From: Pseudomonas wadenswilerensis
Lineage (GTDB): Bacteria > Pseudomonadota > Gammaproteobacteria > Pseudomonadales > Pseudomonadaceae
DNA: 64,000 bases
Reading direction: 5' to 3'
Assembly (NCBI RefSeq): GCF_900497695.1
Contig: NZ_UIDD01000012.1
Span: 2,501 to 66,500, forward strand
The notes under the pieces are model-generated. The model made no database searches. It was given only the letters and a program-made list of their open reading frames with translations, and was not told where the DNA came from. Positions 26,206-35,789 of the stretch are shown here, piece after piece. How positions within the stretch are numbered: the first letter of the stretch is position 1; each line of letters opens with the position of its first letter. The position numbers and the translations under genes were made by a program.

Positions 26206-27558
26206 ATGAGCGACCGCTATATCGACTTCGCCAACTCCGACCTTGGACGCCGCCTGGTAGGTGCCGTCGGCCTGCCCAGCCCGGCCCGCCTGGAGCGCTG
26301 GGAAGCCGGCCGTCTGCGGCCGATCGAAGGCGCGCTGCTGCTGGGTGGCGGGCCTCTGGCGAAGACCATCGAAGCCTTCGCCAAGCGCCTGACCGACGAG
26401 CTATACAGCTTTGCCAGCCCTGAACTTGAGGCCAACGAGTGGGTGGCCGGGCTCGGGCCCAAGCTCAAGGCGGTGGTGTTCGATGCCAGTGAACTGGACG
26501 ATATCGACCAGCTCAAGCAACTGCGCGAGTTCTTTCAGCCGCTGCTGCGCAGCCTGGCGCCCAGCGCTCATATCGTCATCCTCGGCCGCGCCCCGGAACA
26601 GCTCGACGACCCGCTGGCGCGCGTTGCCCAGCGTGCCCTCGAAGGCTTCAGCCGCTCCCTGGCCAAGGAGCTGCGCGCCGGCGGCACCCTGCAACTGCTG
26701 TATGTGAACGAAGCGGCCGAGGACCAGCTTGAAGGCGCCCTGCGTTTCTTTCTTTCACCGAAAAGCGCGTTCATCTCCGGCCAGGTACTGCGCCTGGAGG
26801 CCTGCGGCACAGCGGTGCAGGACTGGAGCCGGCCGCTGGCGGGGCGCAAGGCACTGGTCACTGGCGCGGCCCGGGGCATCGGTGCGGCGATTGCCGAAAC
26901 CCTGGCCCGCGATGGCGCCGAGGTGATCCTGCTCGATGTGCCACCGGCCAAGGCCGACCTCGAGGCCCTGGCCGCGCGTTTGGGCGGGCGCAGCCTGGCC
27001 CTGGACATCTGCGCGGCGGACGCCCCGGCGCAGTTGCTCGAAGGTCTGCCCGACGGCATCGACATCGTCGTGCACAACGCCGGCATCACCCGCGACAAGA
27101 CCCTGGCCAACATGACCCCGGAGTTCTGGGACTCGGTGCTGGCGGTCAACCTCAAGGCCCCGCAATTACTGACCCAGGCACTGTTCGACAGCGGCGCCCT
27201 GCACGACAACGCGCGCATCGTGCTGCTGGCCTCGATCAGCGGCATCGCCGGCAACCGTGGCCAGGCCAACTACGCCGCCAGCAAGGCCGGGCTGATCGGC
27301 CTGGCCCAGGCCTGGGCGCCGAAGCTGGCCGAACGCGGCGCCAGCATCAACGCCGTGGCCCCCGGGTTTATCGAAACGCGCATGACCGCGGCCATCCCTT
27401 TCGCCCTGCGCGAGGCCGGGCGGCGCATGAGTTCGCTGGGCCAGGGCGGCTTGCCCCAGGATGTCGCCGAAGCGGTGGCCTGGCTGGTGCAGCCGGGCAG
27501 CGGCGCGGTCAATGGCCAGGTGCTGCGGGTCTGCGGCCAAGCCGTGATGGGGGCCTGA
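26206..27558 (+). CDS. 3-oxoacyl-ACP/CoA reductase, long FabG-like SDR
   Basis: A 450-residue high-molecular-weight FabG. The N-terminal domain (about 1-205) is a degenerate Rossmann domain lacking the glycine motif. The C-terminal domain has TGAARGIG near residue 220, NAG in VVHNAGITRDK, and the catalytic Ser with YAASK in QANYAASKAGLIG. It reduces 3-oxoacyl-CoA or ACP with NAD(P)H. The ATG at 26206 follows AGGGAGA. The next gene, MaoC, starts 2 bp after its stop, so the two are one operon. Divergent from the thiolase gene. Confidence 0.88.
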   Translation: MSDRYIDFANSDLGRRLVGAVGLPSPARLERWEAGRLRPIEGALLLGGGPLAKTIEAFAKRLTDELYSFASPELEANEWVAGLGPKLKAVVFDASELDDIDQLKQLREFFQPLLRSLAPSAHIVILGRAPEQLDDPLARVAQRALEGFSRSLAKELRAGGTLQLLYVNEAAEDQLEGALRFFLSPKSAFISGQVLRLEACGTAVQDWSRPLAGRKALVTGAARGIGAAIAETLARDGAEVILLDVPPAKADLEALAARLGGRSLALDICAADAPAQLLEGLPDGIDIVVHNAGITRDKTLANMTPEFWDSVLAVNLKAPQLLTQALFDSGALHDNARIVLLASISGIAGNRGQANYAASKAGLIGLAQAWAPKLAERGASINAVAPGFIETRMTAAIPFALREAGRRMSSLGQGGLPQDVAEAVAWLVQPGSGAVNGQVLRVCGQAVMGA

Positions 27559-27560
27559 AC

Positions 27561-28415
27561 ATGACCCGAAAATGGATTGAGCTGGGCAACACTGCGGCGC
27601 TTTCCGGGCTGTACCTGCGCGCCGCGCGCAAACGCAAGATCAGCGGCGACAGCCTGCCCGCCACTGGCTTGCGTTGCCACCTGAACGTCGATCCGCAGCA
27701 GTTGCAGGCCTACCGCAAACTTTGTCACTTCAGCGACGACGGGCGCCTGCCGCCCACCTTCCCGCATGTCATGGCCTTCGCCCTGCAAATGCAGTTGCTG
27801 ACGGCCAAGGACTTTCCCTTCCCGTTGCTGGGGCTGGTGCACCTGCACAACAGCATTCGCGTCGTGCGGCCCCTGGGCGGCATCAGTCGCCTGCGTTTCA
27901 GCGTGCATGTGGACAACCTGCAGCCCCACGAGAAAGGCGGCACCTTCGAGCTGATCACCGAAGCCGAAGACAGCCTTGGCCTGCTCTGGTCCGAGACCAG
28001 CCGCATGCTCTGCCGGGGTTTGAAACCGGCCGGCGAACCGGCCGCGGTCGAAGCGCCTGAAGCCCTGCCCTTGAGCGAACTGACCCGATGGTATGCCGAC
28101 AGCGATATCGGCCGGCGCTACGCCAAGGTTTGCGGCGACTACAACCCGATCCACCTGAGCGCCGCCAGCGCCAGGCTGTTCGGTTTCCCCACCGCCATTG
28201 CCCATGGCATGTGGAGCAAGGCCATGGCCCTGGCAGCCTTGCGCGGGCATCTGCCGGTCAGTGGATATGAGATCGAGGTGGACTTCCTTAAACCGGTGCG
28301 CCTGCCCAGCGAGGTGATCCTCAATGCCAGCCCGACGGCGGCCGAGGGCCAGTTGCAACTCGACGGCCATGGCGAGCTGGTGCACATGCGCGGGGCCTGG
28401 CGGCCATTGAGCTGA
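27561..28415 (+). CDS. MaoC-family (hotdog) dehydratase/hydratase
   Basis: A 284-residue double-hotdog protein. The hydratase-2 signature lies at about residues 193-215: DYNPIHLSAASARLFGFPTA followed by IAHGMW. These contain the catalytic Asp and His. An N-terminal half-domain with LPPTFPHVMAFALQM resembles the non-catalytic hotdog. It would interconvert 3-hydroxyacyl and enoyl thioesters, matching the FabG-like partner encoded 2 bp upstream. Substrate length is not visible. No membrane segment. Confidence 0.85.
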   Translation: MTRKWIELGNTAALSGLYLRAARKRKISGDSLPATGLRCHLNVDPQQLQAYRKLCHFSDDGRLPPTFPHVMAFALQMQLLTAKDFPFPLLGLVHLHNSIRVVRPLGGISRLRFSVHVDNLQPHEKGGTFELITEAEDSLGLLWSETSRMLCRGLKPAGEPAAVEAPEALPLSELTRWYADSDIGRRYAKVCGDYNPIHLSAASARLFGFPTAIAHGMWSKAMALAALRGHLPVSGYEIEVDFLKPVRLPSEVILNASPTAAEGQLQLDGHGELVHMRGAWRPLS

Positions 28416-28475
28416 CAGCCCCCCTTGCGTTGCGACGGCGCCCGCCTGAAGCTATGCCGCTTGAGGAGAGCCCCG

Positions 28476-28781
28476 ATGAACCTGCAAGAACTGACCCAAC
28501 GCCTGCACCGCATCCGCGACAACAACGACTGGCGCGGCTTTCACAGCCCAAAGAACCTGGCCATGGCCGCCAGCGTCGAGATGGCCGAACTGGTGGAAAT
28601 CTTCCAGTGGCTGACTGAAGACCAGTCGCGCCAGCTGCCGCCCGAGCAACTTGAGCACGCCGGGCAGGAAGTCGGCGATATCGTCCTTTACCTGTTGCTG
28701 CTGTGCAGCGAGCTGGGCCTGGACATGGAGCAGGTAGTCAAAAGCAAACTGGCCGACAGCGAAAGGCGTTTTGCCAAATGA
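28476..28781 (+). CDS. MazG-like nucleotide pyrophosphohydrolase (RS21-C6 type)
   Basis: A 101-residue all-alpha pyrophosphohydrolase of the MazG/iMazG superfamily. The metal motif EMAELVEIFQW (EXXE) is at about residues 35-45 and a second ExxD is in QEVGDIVLYLLLL. It probably hydrolyses non-canonical or damaged (d)NTPs to (d)NMP and PPi. I chose the ATG at 28476 (MNLQELTQRLH; GAGGAG upstream). Its last codons overlap the start of cmoM by 4 bp, so the two are translationally coupled. A tie to tRNA modification is only positional. Confidence 0.85.
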   Translation: MNLQELTQRLHRIRDNNDWRGFHSPKNLAMAASVEMAELVEIFQWLTEDQSRQLPPEQLEHAGQEVGDIVLYLLLLCSELGLDMEQVVKSKLADSERRFAK

Positions 28782-29527
28782 ACGACCGTCATTTCGATGA
28801 ACTGGCCACCCGTTTCGCCGAGAAAATCTACGGGGGTGCCAAGGGTGCGATCCGCCTCGCGGTGCTTCAGGCCGACCTGGCCGAAGCCCTGCCCGAGCGC
28901 CCGCTGCGGGTGCTGGATATCGGCGCGGGCCTGGGCCATATGTCTCTGTGGCTGGCGCAACGCGGACATCAGGTTACCCTGGCCGAACCCGCCGCACCGA
29001 TGCTCGACGGTGCCCGCGAACGCTTTGCCGAAGCCGGCCAACAGGCCACTTTCATTCAGGCCCCCTGGCAGGACCTGCTCGGCCAGCTGACTGAACCCTA
29101 TGACCTGGTACTGTGCCATGCGGTGCTGGAATGGTTGGCCGAACCCGAGGCCATCCTGCCGGTGCTGCATCAACTGACCCGTGCCGATGGCTGGCTGTCG
29201 CTGGCGTTCTACAACCGCGACGCGCTGGTGTACCGCAACCTGCTCAAGGGCCATTTCCGCAAACTGCGCAGCAATGAACTGGCCGGTGAAAAGCAGAGCC
29301 TGACCCCGCAAAAACCACTTGATCCACGCACGCTCAAGGCGCAACTTGAAGACTTGTGGAAGGTCGAAAGTGAAAGTGGTGTACGGGTTTTCCACGACTA
29401 CATGCCCCGCGACTTCCAGGCCAAGGCCGAACTGCTCGACCTGCTGGAGATGGAGTTGGCGCATCGTCGTCATCCGGCTTTCGCCGGGCTGGGCCGCTAC
29501 CTGCACTGGATCTGTCGACCGCGCTGA
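28778..29527 (+). CDS. cmoM: tRNA 5-carboxymethoxyuridine methyltransferase CmoM
   Basis: A 249-residue SAM-dependent methyltransferase closely resembling E. coli CmoM (former SmtA), which makes mcmo5U at tRNA wobble U34. It opens MNDRHFDELATRFAEKIYGG; motif I is VLDIGAGLGHMSLWLA, motif II DLVLCHAVLEWLAEP, and the C-terminal part has SGVRVFHDYMPRDF and GRYLHW. It starts inside the stop of the MazG-like gene (ATGA). The shorter start at 28778 is preferred because it matches the family N-terminus. Confidence 0.9.
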   Translation: MNDRHFDELATRFAEKIYGGAKGAIRLAVLQADLAEALPERPLRVLDIGAGLGHMSLWLAQRGHQVTLAEPAAPMLDGARERFAEAGQQATFIQAPWQDLLGQLTEPYDLVLCHAVLEWLAEPEAILPVLHQLTRADGWLSLAFYNRDALVYRNLLKGHFRKLRSNELAGEKQSLTPQKPLDPRTLKAQLEDLWKVESESGVRVFHDYMPRDFQAKAELLDLLEMELAHRRHPAFAGLGRYLHWICRPR

Positions 29528-29550
29528 ACCGCGCCCGCCGGGAGGGTGAC

Positions 29551-30186
29551 ATGCCGTACCGTTTGACCCTGGGCCTGCTGTGCCTGGCCCTCGCCGCCTG
29601 CCAGGGCAGCAACCCCTACGTCGCCAGTTCCCGGCCATTGCCGCCGGCGCCGGCACACGCGGCCAACACCTTCGATGCCAGTGCCTACCCCGCCGCGCCG
29701 CGCGACTATGCCCGCTACCGCAGCTGGGCCTGGCGCGACGGCCAGTTGCCGGCTGGCAGCACCTATGCAGAACCCGCCCAGCTGGCCGATGCCGTGAGCA
29801 ATGCCCTCGACCAGCGCGGCCTGCGCCCGGCACGCAACGGACAAGGCGGGGATTTGCGGGTCAGTGCCGACCTGCGCCTGGAACGGCGCCTGCGCCAGGT
29901 TCGCGAAGACTACTACCCCTATGACGCCTACCCTTATGGCGGTTACGCTGGCTACGGCAGTTACGGCCGCTACCACAACGGCTACGGGGTCTACGGCAGT
30001 GTCCCGCTGGTGCGTACCTACGAGGTCGAAGTAATGGTGGTGCGCGTTGACCTGTATGACGCCCGCGACGGCCAGCCGGTATGGAGCGCCAGCGCCGAAA
30101 CCGCCAGCCAGGATTCCCAGGGCAAGCGCGCCGATGCCTTGCGTGAGTCGGTGCAAAAGGCTCTGGCCAGCTATCCTCCCAGTTAA
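29551..30186 (+). CDS. DUF4136 lipoprotein, first copy
   Basis: A 211-residue lipoprotein. The lipobox LALAAC places the lipidated cysteine at residue 17. The DUF4136 domain follows: an N-terminal YRSWAW, LDQRGLRPAR in the middle, and a C-terminal VDLYDARDGQPVW. A Tyr/Gly-rich insert at about 124-150 (for example YGGYAGYGSYGRYHNGYG) breaks the domain. Unlike Asp at +2, Gln at +2 suggests sorting to the outer membrane. GGGAGG precedes the ATG. A paralogue follows 19 bp downstream. Function is unknown. Confidence 0.85.
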   Translation: MPYRLTLGLLCLALAACQGSNPYVASSRPLPPAPAHAANTFDASAYPAAPRDYARYRSWAWRDGQLPAGSTYAEPAQLADAVSNALDQRGLRPARNGQGGDLRVSADLRLERRLRQVREDYYPYDAYPYGGYAGYGSYGRYHNGYGVYGSVPLVRTYEVEVMVVRVDLYDARDGQPVWSASAETASQDSQGKRADALRESVQKALASYPPS

Positions 30187-30205
30187 AGGCAATCGGAGAA
30201 CCATC

Positions 30206-30766
30206 ATGTTGCGCCGTCTCGCTTTACTCTCGTTAGTGCTGTTGCTCGGCGCCTGCCAGAGCGGCAACGTTACCCAGGACTTCGATGCCAGCCGTGACTT
30301 TGCCGCCTACCGCAGCTGGGTCTGGCAGGAGCCGGGGCTGCAGTACCGCCCGGACGATCCGCGGATCAAGAGCGACCTCACCGAACAACGCATCCGCCAG
30401 GCGGTGGCCGGCCAACTCGACCAGCGCGGCCTGCGCCCGGCCCCGGGCAACAGCCGCGGTGACCTCAAGGTCCAGGCCTACCTGATCGTCGAAAACCGTC
30501 AGCAACAAATCACCACCAACTACGGCGGCGGTTGGGGTGGCTACTGGGGCGGCTACTGGGGTGGGCCGATGTACAACGAAACCCGCAGCGTCGACTACAA
30601 GGTGGCAACCATCCAGGTCGACCTGTTCGATGCCCGCGATGGCAAGCTGGTGTGGCGCGGCAGTGCCGAACAGATCATGAACAATTACCCGCCAAGCCCG
30701 GAAGAACGCAACACGGCGATCCAGAACACCGTCGCCAAACTGATGGGCAACTACCCGCCACGTTGA
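30206..30766 (+). CDS. DUF4136 lipoprotein, second copy
   Basis: A 186-residue lipoprotein paralogous to the preceding gene. The lipobox LLLGAC gives Cys17. Shared parts are FAAYRSWVWQEP, LDQRGLRPAPGNSRGDLKVQ and VDLFDARDGKLVWRG. The variable insert is Gly/Trp-rich here (GGGWGGYWGGYWGGP). Both copies are in one operon and arose by tandem duplication. The two inserts differ in composition, so the paralogues may bind different surface partners. Role unknown; probably outer-membrane or periplasmic face. Confidence 0.87.
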   Translation: MLRRLALLSLVLLLGACQSGNVTQDFDASRDFAAYRSWVWQEPGLQYRPDDPRIKSDLTEQRIRQAVAGQLDQRGLRPAPGNSRGDLKVQAYLIVENRQQQITTNYGGGWGGYWGGYWGGPMYNETRSVDYKVATIQVDLFDARDGKLVWRGSAEQIMNNYPPSPEERNTAIQNTVAKLMGNYPPR

Positions 30767-30865
30767 GCCTCACCCGCCAGTCGCCATGCAGGCGACTGGC
30801 CATTATGTTGACTACACTTCTCGCACTGCTGCCCCGCGCGGCCATGGGCCGGCAAAGGAGTGCTC

Positions 30866-32590
30866 GTGTCTTCTCGCTTTCCAGCACGGCAACGTGGCGC
30901 TATCGGGCTGTTGGCTGCCCTGACCCTGGGCATGGCCCTGGTGTTCGTGCTGATGGTGGTTGACACCGGCAGGCTGTTCCTGGAGCAGCGCAAATTGCAG
31001 CGGGTAGCCGACATGGCGGCACTTGAGGCCGTCAATGGCAAGGGCACTTGCCTGCCGACAGGTCCCAGCGCACAGACGCTGGCAGTGCGGGCAGCGACCC
31101 GCAATGACCATGCCCCAGGCGCCAATCACAGCCTGCAGGTGGAATGTGGCAGCCTGCAGACCGGTGCCGGCAGCTTGCGCGTGTTCACTGCCGATTCCAC
31201 CAAGGCCGATGCGGTCCGGGTGACGGCCGGCATTACCCTGGAGACCAGTATTGCCGCCGGTATCCGCTCGCTGGTGGCCTCCGCCACCTTTGACCCCAGC
31301 ACCCGCCTCAGCGCCCAGGCAACCGCGGCCCAGCCCGGTCCGCCGCTGGCCCGCCTGAACATTCGCAGTACCTTGCTGAACATCGACTCGTCACGTTCGG
31401 CGCTGCTCAATACACTGATGAGCACATTGCTGGGCAGCCAGGTCAATTTGAGCCTGGCCCAGTGGCAGGGCTTGTTGCAGGCCGACGTCAATCTGCTCAA
31501 CTACCTCGATGCCCTGGCGATCAAGACCCAGGTCAGCGCAGGCAACTACACCGAACTGCTGGGCAAGACCCTCAATGTCGGTGAAGCCCTGAAGGTCATG
31601 GCCACGGTGGCGGCGCAGAACAATCCGCTGGTGGATGTCAGCGGCCTGACCCAGCTCGGTGTGCAGGCCGGGAATGCAGGGGGCATTGTCCTGGGCGATT
31701 TGCTCGATATCCAGAATGGCGGCTCGAGTGCCGGGCTGGACGCAAAACTGCAAGCCCTGCAATTGGTCCAGGGCATGGTGCAACTGGCCAACAGCGCCCA
31801 TGGTGCCGAGGTCAGCCTGCCGGTCAACCTGCTGGGCCTGGCCAATATCTCGACCCGGGTAAAAATCATCGAGCCGCCGCAGTTTTCCGCCCTGGGCAAT
31901 CCGGCCAAGGCCACGGCAGACCCAAAAGATCCCGAGCAGATCTATGTTCGCACCGCCCAGACGCGCATCCTGATCAAGGTCGACCTGGGACCGCTGCTCG
32001 GAGGCATCAACCTGGGGATCATCCAGGTATTGCCCAACCCCAGCCTCGACGTGGGCTTGGCGGTCGGCAGCGCCAGCAGCCATGTCACCGGCTATAACTG
32101 CGCCTCGGCCGCCAGCAAGAGCCTGACCGTGCGCAACGAGGCAGCAGCGGTGAAAGTGCTGATCGGCACAATCAACAGCAGCAACTTCTTCTCATCGGTC
32201 AAGCCGGTCGACGCCAGCCCGCTGGTGCTGCTGAAGGTGCTGGGAATCGACATCGGCCTGGGCGCAAACTCACCGCTGTTCAGCCAGGGCGAATCTTTCA
32301 CCTACCTCAAGCCACCTGAGCTCGAACAAGACTCGGCCAACCACCTGCTCAGCTCGAAGAATATCGTTGCCAGTGTGCGCAGTACCCTGCAGGGCCTGGA
32401 GCTGACCCCGCAGATCCCGCTGGTCAGCCTGTTGCTCAACACCGTTTCAGGCTTGATTGGCACTTTGCTCGGTTCGCTGCTCGACCCGATCATCAACAAC
32501 CTGCTGATGCTCCTGGGTATCGACCTGAACCAGGTGGAGATTGGTGCCAACCTCAGCTGCCACAGCGGTCGCGCTCAACTGATGATCTGA
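30866..32590 (+). CDS. tadG: TadG-like pilus assembly protein
   Basis: A 574-residue protein with one N-terminal membrane helix (RGAIGLLAALTLGMALVFVL) and a large extracytoplasmic part, as in TadG/Flp-pilus proteins. The residues VVDTGRLFLEQRKLQRVAD after the helix are the usual TadG/TadE opening. The acidic +5 residue of class IV prepilins is absent. I chose the GTG at 30866 because AAAGGAG lies 5 nt upstream. It is on the opposite strand from most tad genes and its end overlaps the end of the convergent kinase gene by 16 bp. In P. aeruginosa, tadG lies beside pprB, so the order has been rearranged. Confidence 0.75.
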   Translation: MSSRFPARQRGAIGLLAALTLGMALVFVLMVVDTGRLFLEQRKLQRVADMAALEAVNGKGTCLPTGPSAQTLAVRAATRNDHAPGANHSLQVECGSLQTGAGSLRVFTADSTKADAVRVTAGITLETSIAAGIRSLVASATFDPSTRLSAQATAAQPGPPLARLNIRSTLLNIDSSRSALLNTLMSTLLGSQVNLSLAQWQGLLQADVNLLNYLDALAIKTQVSAGNYTELLGKTLNVGEALKVMATVAAQNNPLVDVSGLTQLGVQAGNAGGIVLGDLLDIQNGGSSAGLDAKLQALQLVQGMVQLANSAHGAEVSLPVNLLGLANISTRVKIIEPPQFSALGNPAKATADPKDPEQIYVRTAQTRILIKVDLGPLLGGINLGIIQVLPNPSLDVGLAVGSASSHVTGYNCASAASKSLTVRNEAAAVKVLIGTINSSNFFSSVKPVDASPLVLLKVLGIDIGLGANSPLFSQGESFTYLKPPELEQDSANHLLSSKNIVASVRSTLQGLELTPQIPLVSLLLNTVSGLIGTLLGSLLDPIINNLLMLLGIDLNQVEIGANLSCHSGRAQLMI

Positions 32591-35274
32591 GCCCGTGGCA
32601 GCTCGATGCAGAACCGCGCACCCAGCTCACCATTCTCGACGCTCAGGCAGCCGCCCATGGTGTCAACGATGCCGTAGCTCACCGACAGCCCCAGCCCGGT
32701 ACCGACGCCCACCGGCTTGGTGGTGAAGAACGGCTCGAAGATGCGTTCGAGCAAACGCGGTTCGATGCCGCCGCCGTTATCCTCGACCAGTAGCCGCACC
32801 TGCCGCGCATCGCACTCAAGACCCAGGGCAATCCACGGCTGCACGTCGCGTTGCTGCTCCCGCCGGGCCAGCAGGGCATCGCGGGCGTTGACCAGCAGGT
32901 TGATCAGCACCTGCTCCAACTGATCCTGATGGCCAGTGACCTGCGCGTCGTGCTCAGGAGGCTGCACGCGCAGTTCCACACCCTTGCCGCGCAAGCCGTC
33001 AGCTAGCAACGACAACGCCCCCTCAACGGCCTGCCAGGGCGCGAACAGTTGCTGTTCGACTTCCGAGCGCCGACCGAACACGCGCATATGGTCGACCACC
33101 TTCGAGGCGCGCAGCACCTGGGCATCGATGCGTTTGAGCTTGTCTTGCAGGTAGTCGACCTGGACCTCGCCGTTTTCCAGGCGCTTGAGCGCATTGACCA
33201 CGGCCATGCGCATCACGTTGAGCGGTTGGTTGATCTCGTGGGCAAGCCCGGTGGCCATTTCACCGAGGGTGGCCATTTTCGCGCTTTGCAGCAGTTGCTG
33301 CTGGGTGCGCCTGACTTGTGTGTTGTCGCGGCCCACCGCCTGGATTTCCTGTAACTGGCCATGCTCGTCGAACAACCCGCGATCGGACCACACCCACCAG
33401 GCATGCTCGCGCCCCGGTAATTGCAGGCAAATCTCTGCGTTGCTGACCGGTTGCTCTGGCGTCAGCCCGGCCAGGCGCTCGACAAAGGCCTGGCGCTGCG
33501 CCTCGGACAGCCATTGGCCAAGGTTCAAGCCAGCCAGCTGCGCGGGTGAACACTCCAGGTAATCGGCCAGCGGCTGGTTGCCGAACACCAGGCTCAGGTC
33601 GGGCCGGTAGCGACAGATCATCGCCGGGGAGTCCTCGACCAGCACCCGATAGCGTTCCTCGCTCTGACGCACTTTTTCCGCAGCGGCGGTCGCCTCGCTG
33701 ACATCCAGCCAGATGCCCACCACCTCGACCGGCAGGCCCAGGTCATCACGCAGCAGACGCGCTTCATCGAGTACCCAGTGATAGCCCCCTTGATGGTCAC
33801 GCAGGCGATAGCGACTGCGACTAGAGCCTTCGCGTAACAGAATGCGGGTACGCTCCAGCCACAGTGGCTGATCGTCGGGATGCAACCACTGGCCAGGTTG
33901 CAGAGGCTCGTCCGCCCGGGGCTGCCAACCGAGCAGCGGCTCCAGGCTGGCACTGAAGAATTCCGACAGCAACGCCCCCTCGTGGTAACGCTGGACGTAG
34001 ATGACCGCCGGTGAACTGGCGATCAGGTTTTCCAGGCGCGCCTGGGCAGCGCTGGCCTGCAGCTGCTGCGTCTTGATATCGCTGATGTCGAGCATGAAGC
34101 CCTGCACCCGCCGGTTACCGCCGCTGCCGTGCACCTGGCCGCACACCCGGTACCAGCGCGGCTGCGCCTGGGCGTTGTGGTCGAGCAGGCGCAGGTTCAG
34201 TTGCACGGCGCAGCCCTGGCGTTGCAGGTCGCCAAAGGCCAGCTGAGTCGCTTCCCGGTCTGCCGGGTGCACGCGGCTCAGCCATTGATTGACCGTCAGC
34301 GCTGGCGGAATGCCCAGGCTCTCGGCCAGCGCCGGGTCCAGGTGCAACTGCGGCTCATCCAGACGCCACTGCCACCAGCCAGCCCCCAGTTGCAGCTGCA
34401 GGCTGTCCAGGCGCTCGCTTTGCTGATCCAGTTGATGCGCAGCCAGACGACCGAGTAGCGGCTCGACAAAAGCAGCGGCAACCAGTAATGCATCCAGCGC
34501 TTGCAGGACCTCTTGCGGCTCGACACAGATCAGCCAAGCCTGATTGACCTGCCCTTGCGCATAGGCCAGCAGATAGGTCGACAGCCCCGGCAGCAAGTCC
34601 TGCAGGCCAGGCTCAGTGGCGCTGCTGATCATACTGGCGGGCAGTTGACGATCCAGCACAGGCGCAAGCTGTTCATCACGCGGCCAGTGCAACGCGTCGC
34701 CACTGCAAGCGTAGGTTTGCCAGCCCTGATCCGTTTGCACCAGCACCCGCGCGCCCCTGGCCCGCCAGTGCCGTACCAGCCAGTTGAGCTGCTCTTCGGC
34801 CACCACCTGCAGGCGCTCGATAGTGCAGGTGCGCAAGGCGCAGGCCAGGTGCGCGGTCAGGTGCTGCTGGCGCTCGGCAGCCAGGGCTTGCTGGCGGTGC
34901 TGCAACAGGTCGCCAATGTCGAACAGTTGCAGCAACCAGCCACCGCTTTGCGCCAGCAACCAGCCGCGGGTGTGCAAGGTACGCCCGCCAGCCGCCTTGA
35001 AATCCAGTTCCAGTGGTTGGCCCTGCCAGTCTGGCGGCTCGCCTTCGAGCACCAGCAGGCTGTAGGGCTGCACGTAGTCGTGCAGACGCACGCCGGCCTG
35101 GGTCGGCAACGCCAGCACCGAGCGCAGCGGGCCTGCCAGGCGTAGCACGCGGGCGGAACCATCCAACCAGAGTTGCAGGCCCACGGCAGGCACATCGGCC
35201 GGTTGCGGCACTGGCTCCTCGGCTGGCGCGGCGCGCCCGCGCCAGCGCTCGAACAGGCTATGCCCGCCACTCAC
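32575..35274 (-). CDS. pprA: PAS-domain sensor histidine kinase, PprA-like
   Basis: An 899-residue soluble histidine kinase without obvious membrane helices. Three PAS regions are visible: about 295-400 (WRLDEPQLHLDPALAESLG), 405-530 and 540-665. HisKA follows, with the phospho-acceptor His679 in GLAHEINQPLNVM. The ATPase domain has the N box INLLVNARDALLA, G1 EDNGGGIEP and G2 GTGLGLSVSYG. It matches PprA of P. aeruginosa in length class, domain order and position next to the tad genes. It should phosphorylate PprB, encoded nearby, to switch on Tad pili. It starts with a GTG overlapping the stop of the upstream minor pilin gene by 4 bp. Confidence 0.85.
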   Translation of the reverse strand: MSGGHSLFERWRGRAAPAEEPVPQPADVPAVGLQLWLDGSARVLRLAGPLRSVLALPTQAGVRLHDYVQPYSLLVLEGEPPDWQGQPLELDFKAAGGRTLHTRGWLLAQSGGWLLQLFDIGDLLQHRQQALAAERQQHLTAHLACALRTCTIERLQVVAEEQLNWLVRHWRARGARVLVQTDQGWQTYACSGDALHWPRDEQLAPVLDRQLPASMISSATEPGLQDLLPGLSTYLLAYAQGQVNQAWLICVEPQEVLQALDALLVAAAFVEPLLGRLAAHQLDQQSERLDSLQLQLGAGWWQWRLDEPQLHLDPALAESLGIPPALTVNQWLSRVHPADREATQLAFGDLQRQGCAVQLNLRLLDHNAQAQPRWYRVCGQVHGSGGNRRVQGFMLDISDIKTQQLQASAAQARLENLIASSPAVIYVQRYHEGALLSEFFSASLEPLLGWQPRADEPLQPGQWLHPDDQPLWLERTRILLREGSSRSRYRLRDHQGGYHWVLDEARLLRDDLGLPVEVVGIWLDVSEATAAAEKVRQSEERYRVLVEDSPAMICRYRPDLSLVFGNQPLADYLECSPAQLAGLNLGQWLSEAQRQAFVERLAGLTPEQPVSNAEICLQLPGREHAWWVWSDRGLFDEHGQLQEIQAVGRDNTQVRRTQQQLLQSAKMATLGEMATGLAHEINQPLNVMRMAVVNALKRLENGEVQVDYLQDKLKRIDAQVLRASKVVDHMRVFGRRSEVEQQLFAPWQAVEGALSLLADGLRGKGVELRVQPPEHDAQVTGHQDQLEQVLINLLVNARDALLARREQQRDVQPWIALGLECDARQVRLLVEDNGGGIEPRLLERIFEPFFTTKPVGVGTGLGLSVSYGIVDTMGGCLSVENGELGARFCIELPRAQIIS

Positions 35275-35714
35275 AGCTGCAGGCTCGCTTCGGCCTTGAG
35301 GCTGGCGGGCAAGCGCGGTACTTCACCGATCCCCGGCAGGTCCAGCACCGGCAACACCGAGGTCAGCTTGGCTTTGGCGTAATCGATCTTCACTGTCAGC
35401 AGCTTGCCGGAGGTGAGCGTGACACTGGCATCGCTGTTCACCTGGAAATTCAACGACGCCGGCATCCACGCCAGTTGCTCACCGAGCACGCGCTTGGCCA
35501 GCGTGTTGACGTCAGCGCTGTGGGTCGCGCTGGCGGGGTCCAGCGCCACGCAACGGCGCACCGCTTCGCTGCTGGCCTGGTTGAACGATTGCAACATCAA
35601 CATTGGCAAGCCGTAGCTGACCACCCCATAGAAGGCCGCGAAAAAGATCACGAATACCGCGACGAACTCGAGGGCTGCCGCACCTTTTTGCCGCTTGCAC
35701 AGGCTTGCTTGCAT
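35271..35714 (-). CDS. TadE/TadF-like minor pseudopilin
   Basis: A 147-residue protein with a class IVb prepilin-like N-terminus: KRQKG, then AAALEFVAVFVIFFAAFYGV. Cleavage after Gly11 would put Glu at +5, as in Flp. It belongs with TadE/TadF minor pilins processed by the prepilin peptidase encoded just upstream on the other strand. Translation from the ATG at 35714 is preferred over a start 16 codons earlier because it gives the short basic leader typical of these proteins. Co-transcribed with the kinase gene, by a 4-bp overlap. Confidence 0.8.
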   Translation of the reverse strand: MQASLCKRQKGAAALEFVAVFVIFFAAFYGVVSYGLPMLMLQSFNQASSEAVRRCVALDPASATHSADVNTLAKRVLGEQLAWMPASLNFQVNSDASVTLTSGKLLTVKIDYAKAKLTSVLPVLDLPGIGEVPRLPASLKAEASLQL

Positions 35715-35789
35715 GATCGCGTCTACCCTGACAGTGACACCTGAAAGACAGCATAGAATCATTCACCACAAAGGGATGGCCTTTCGCCA

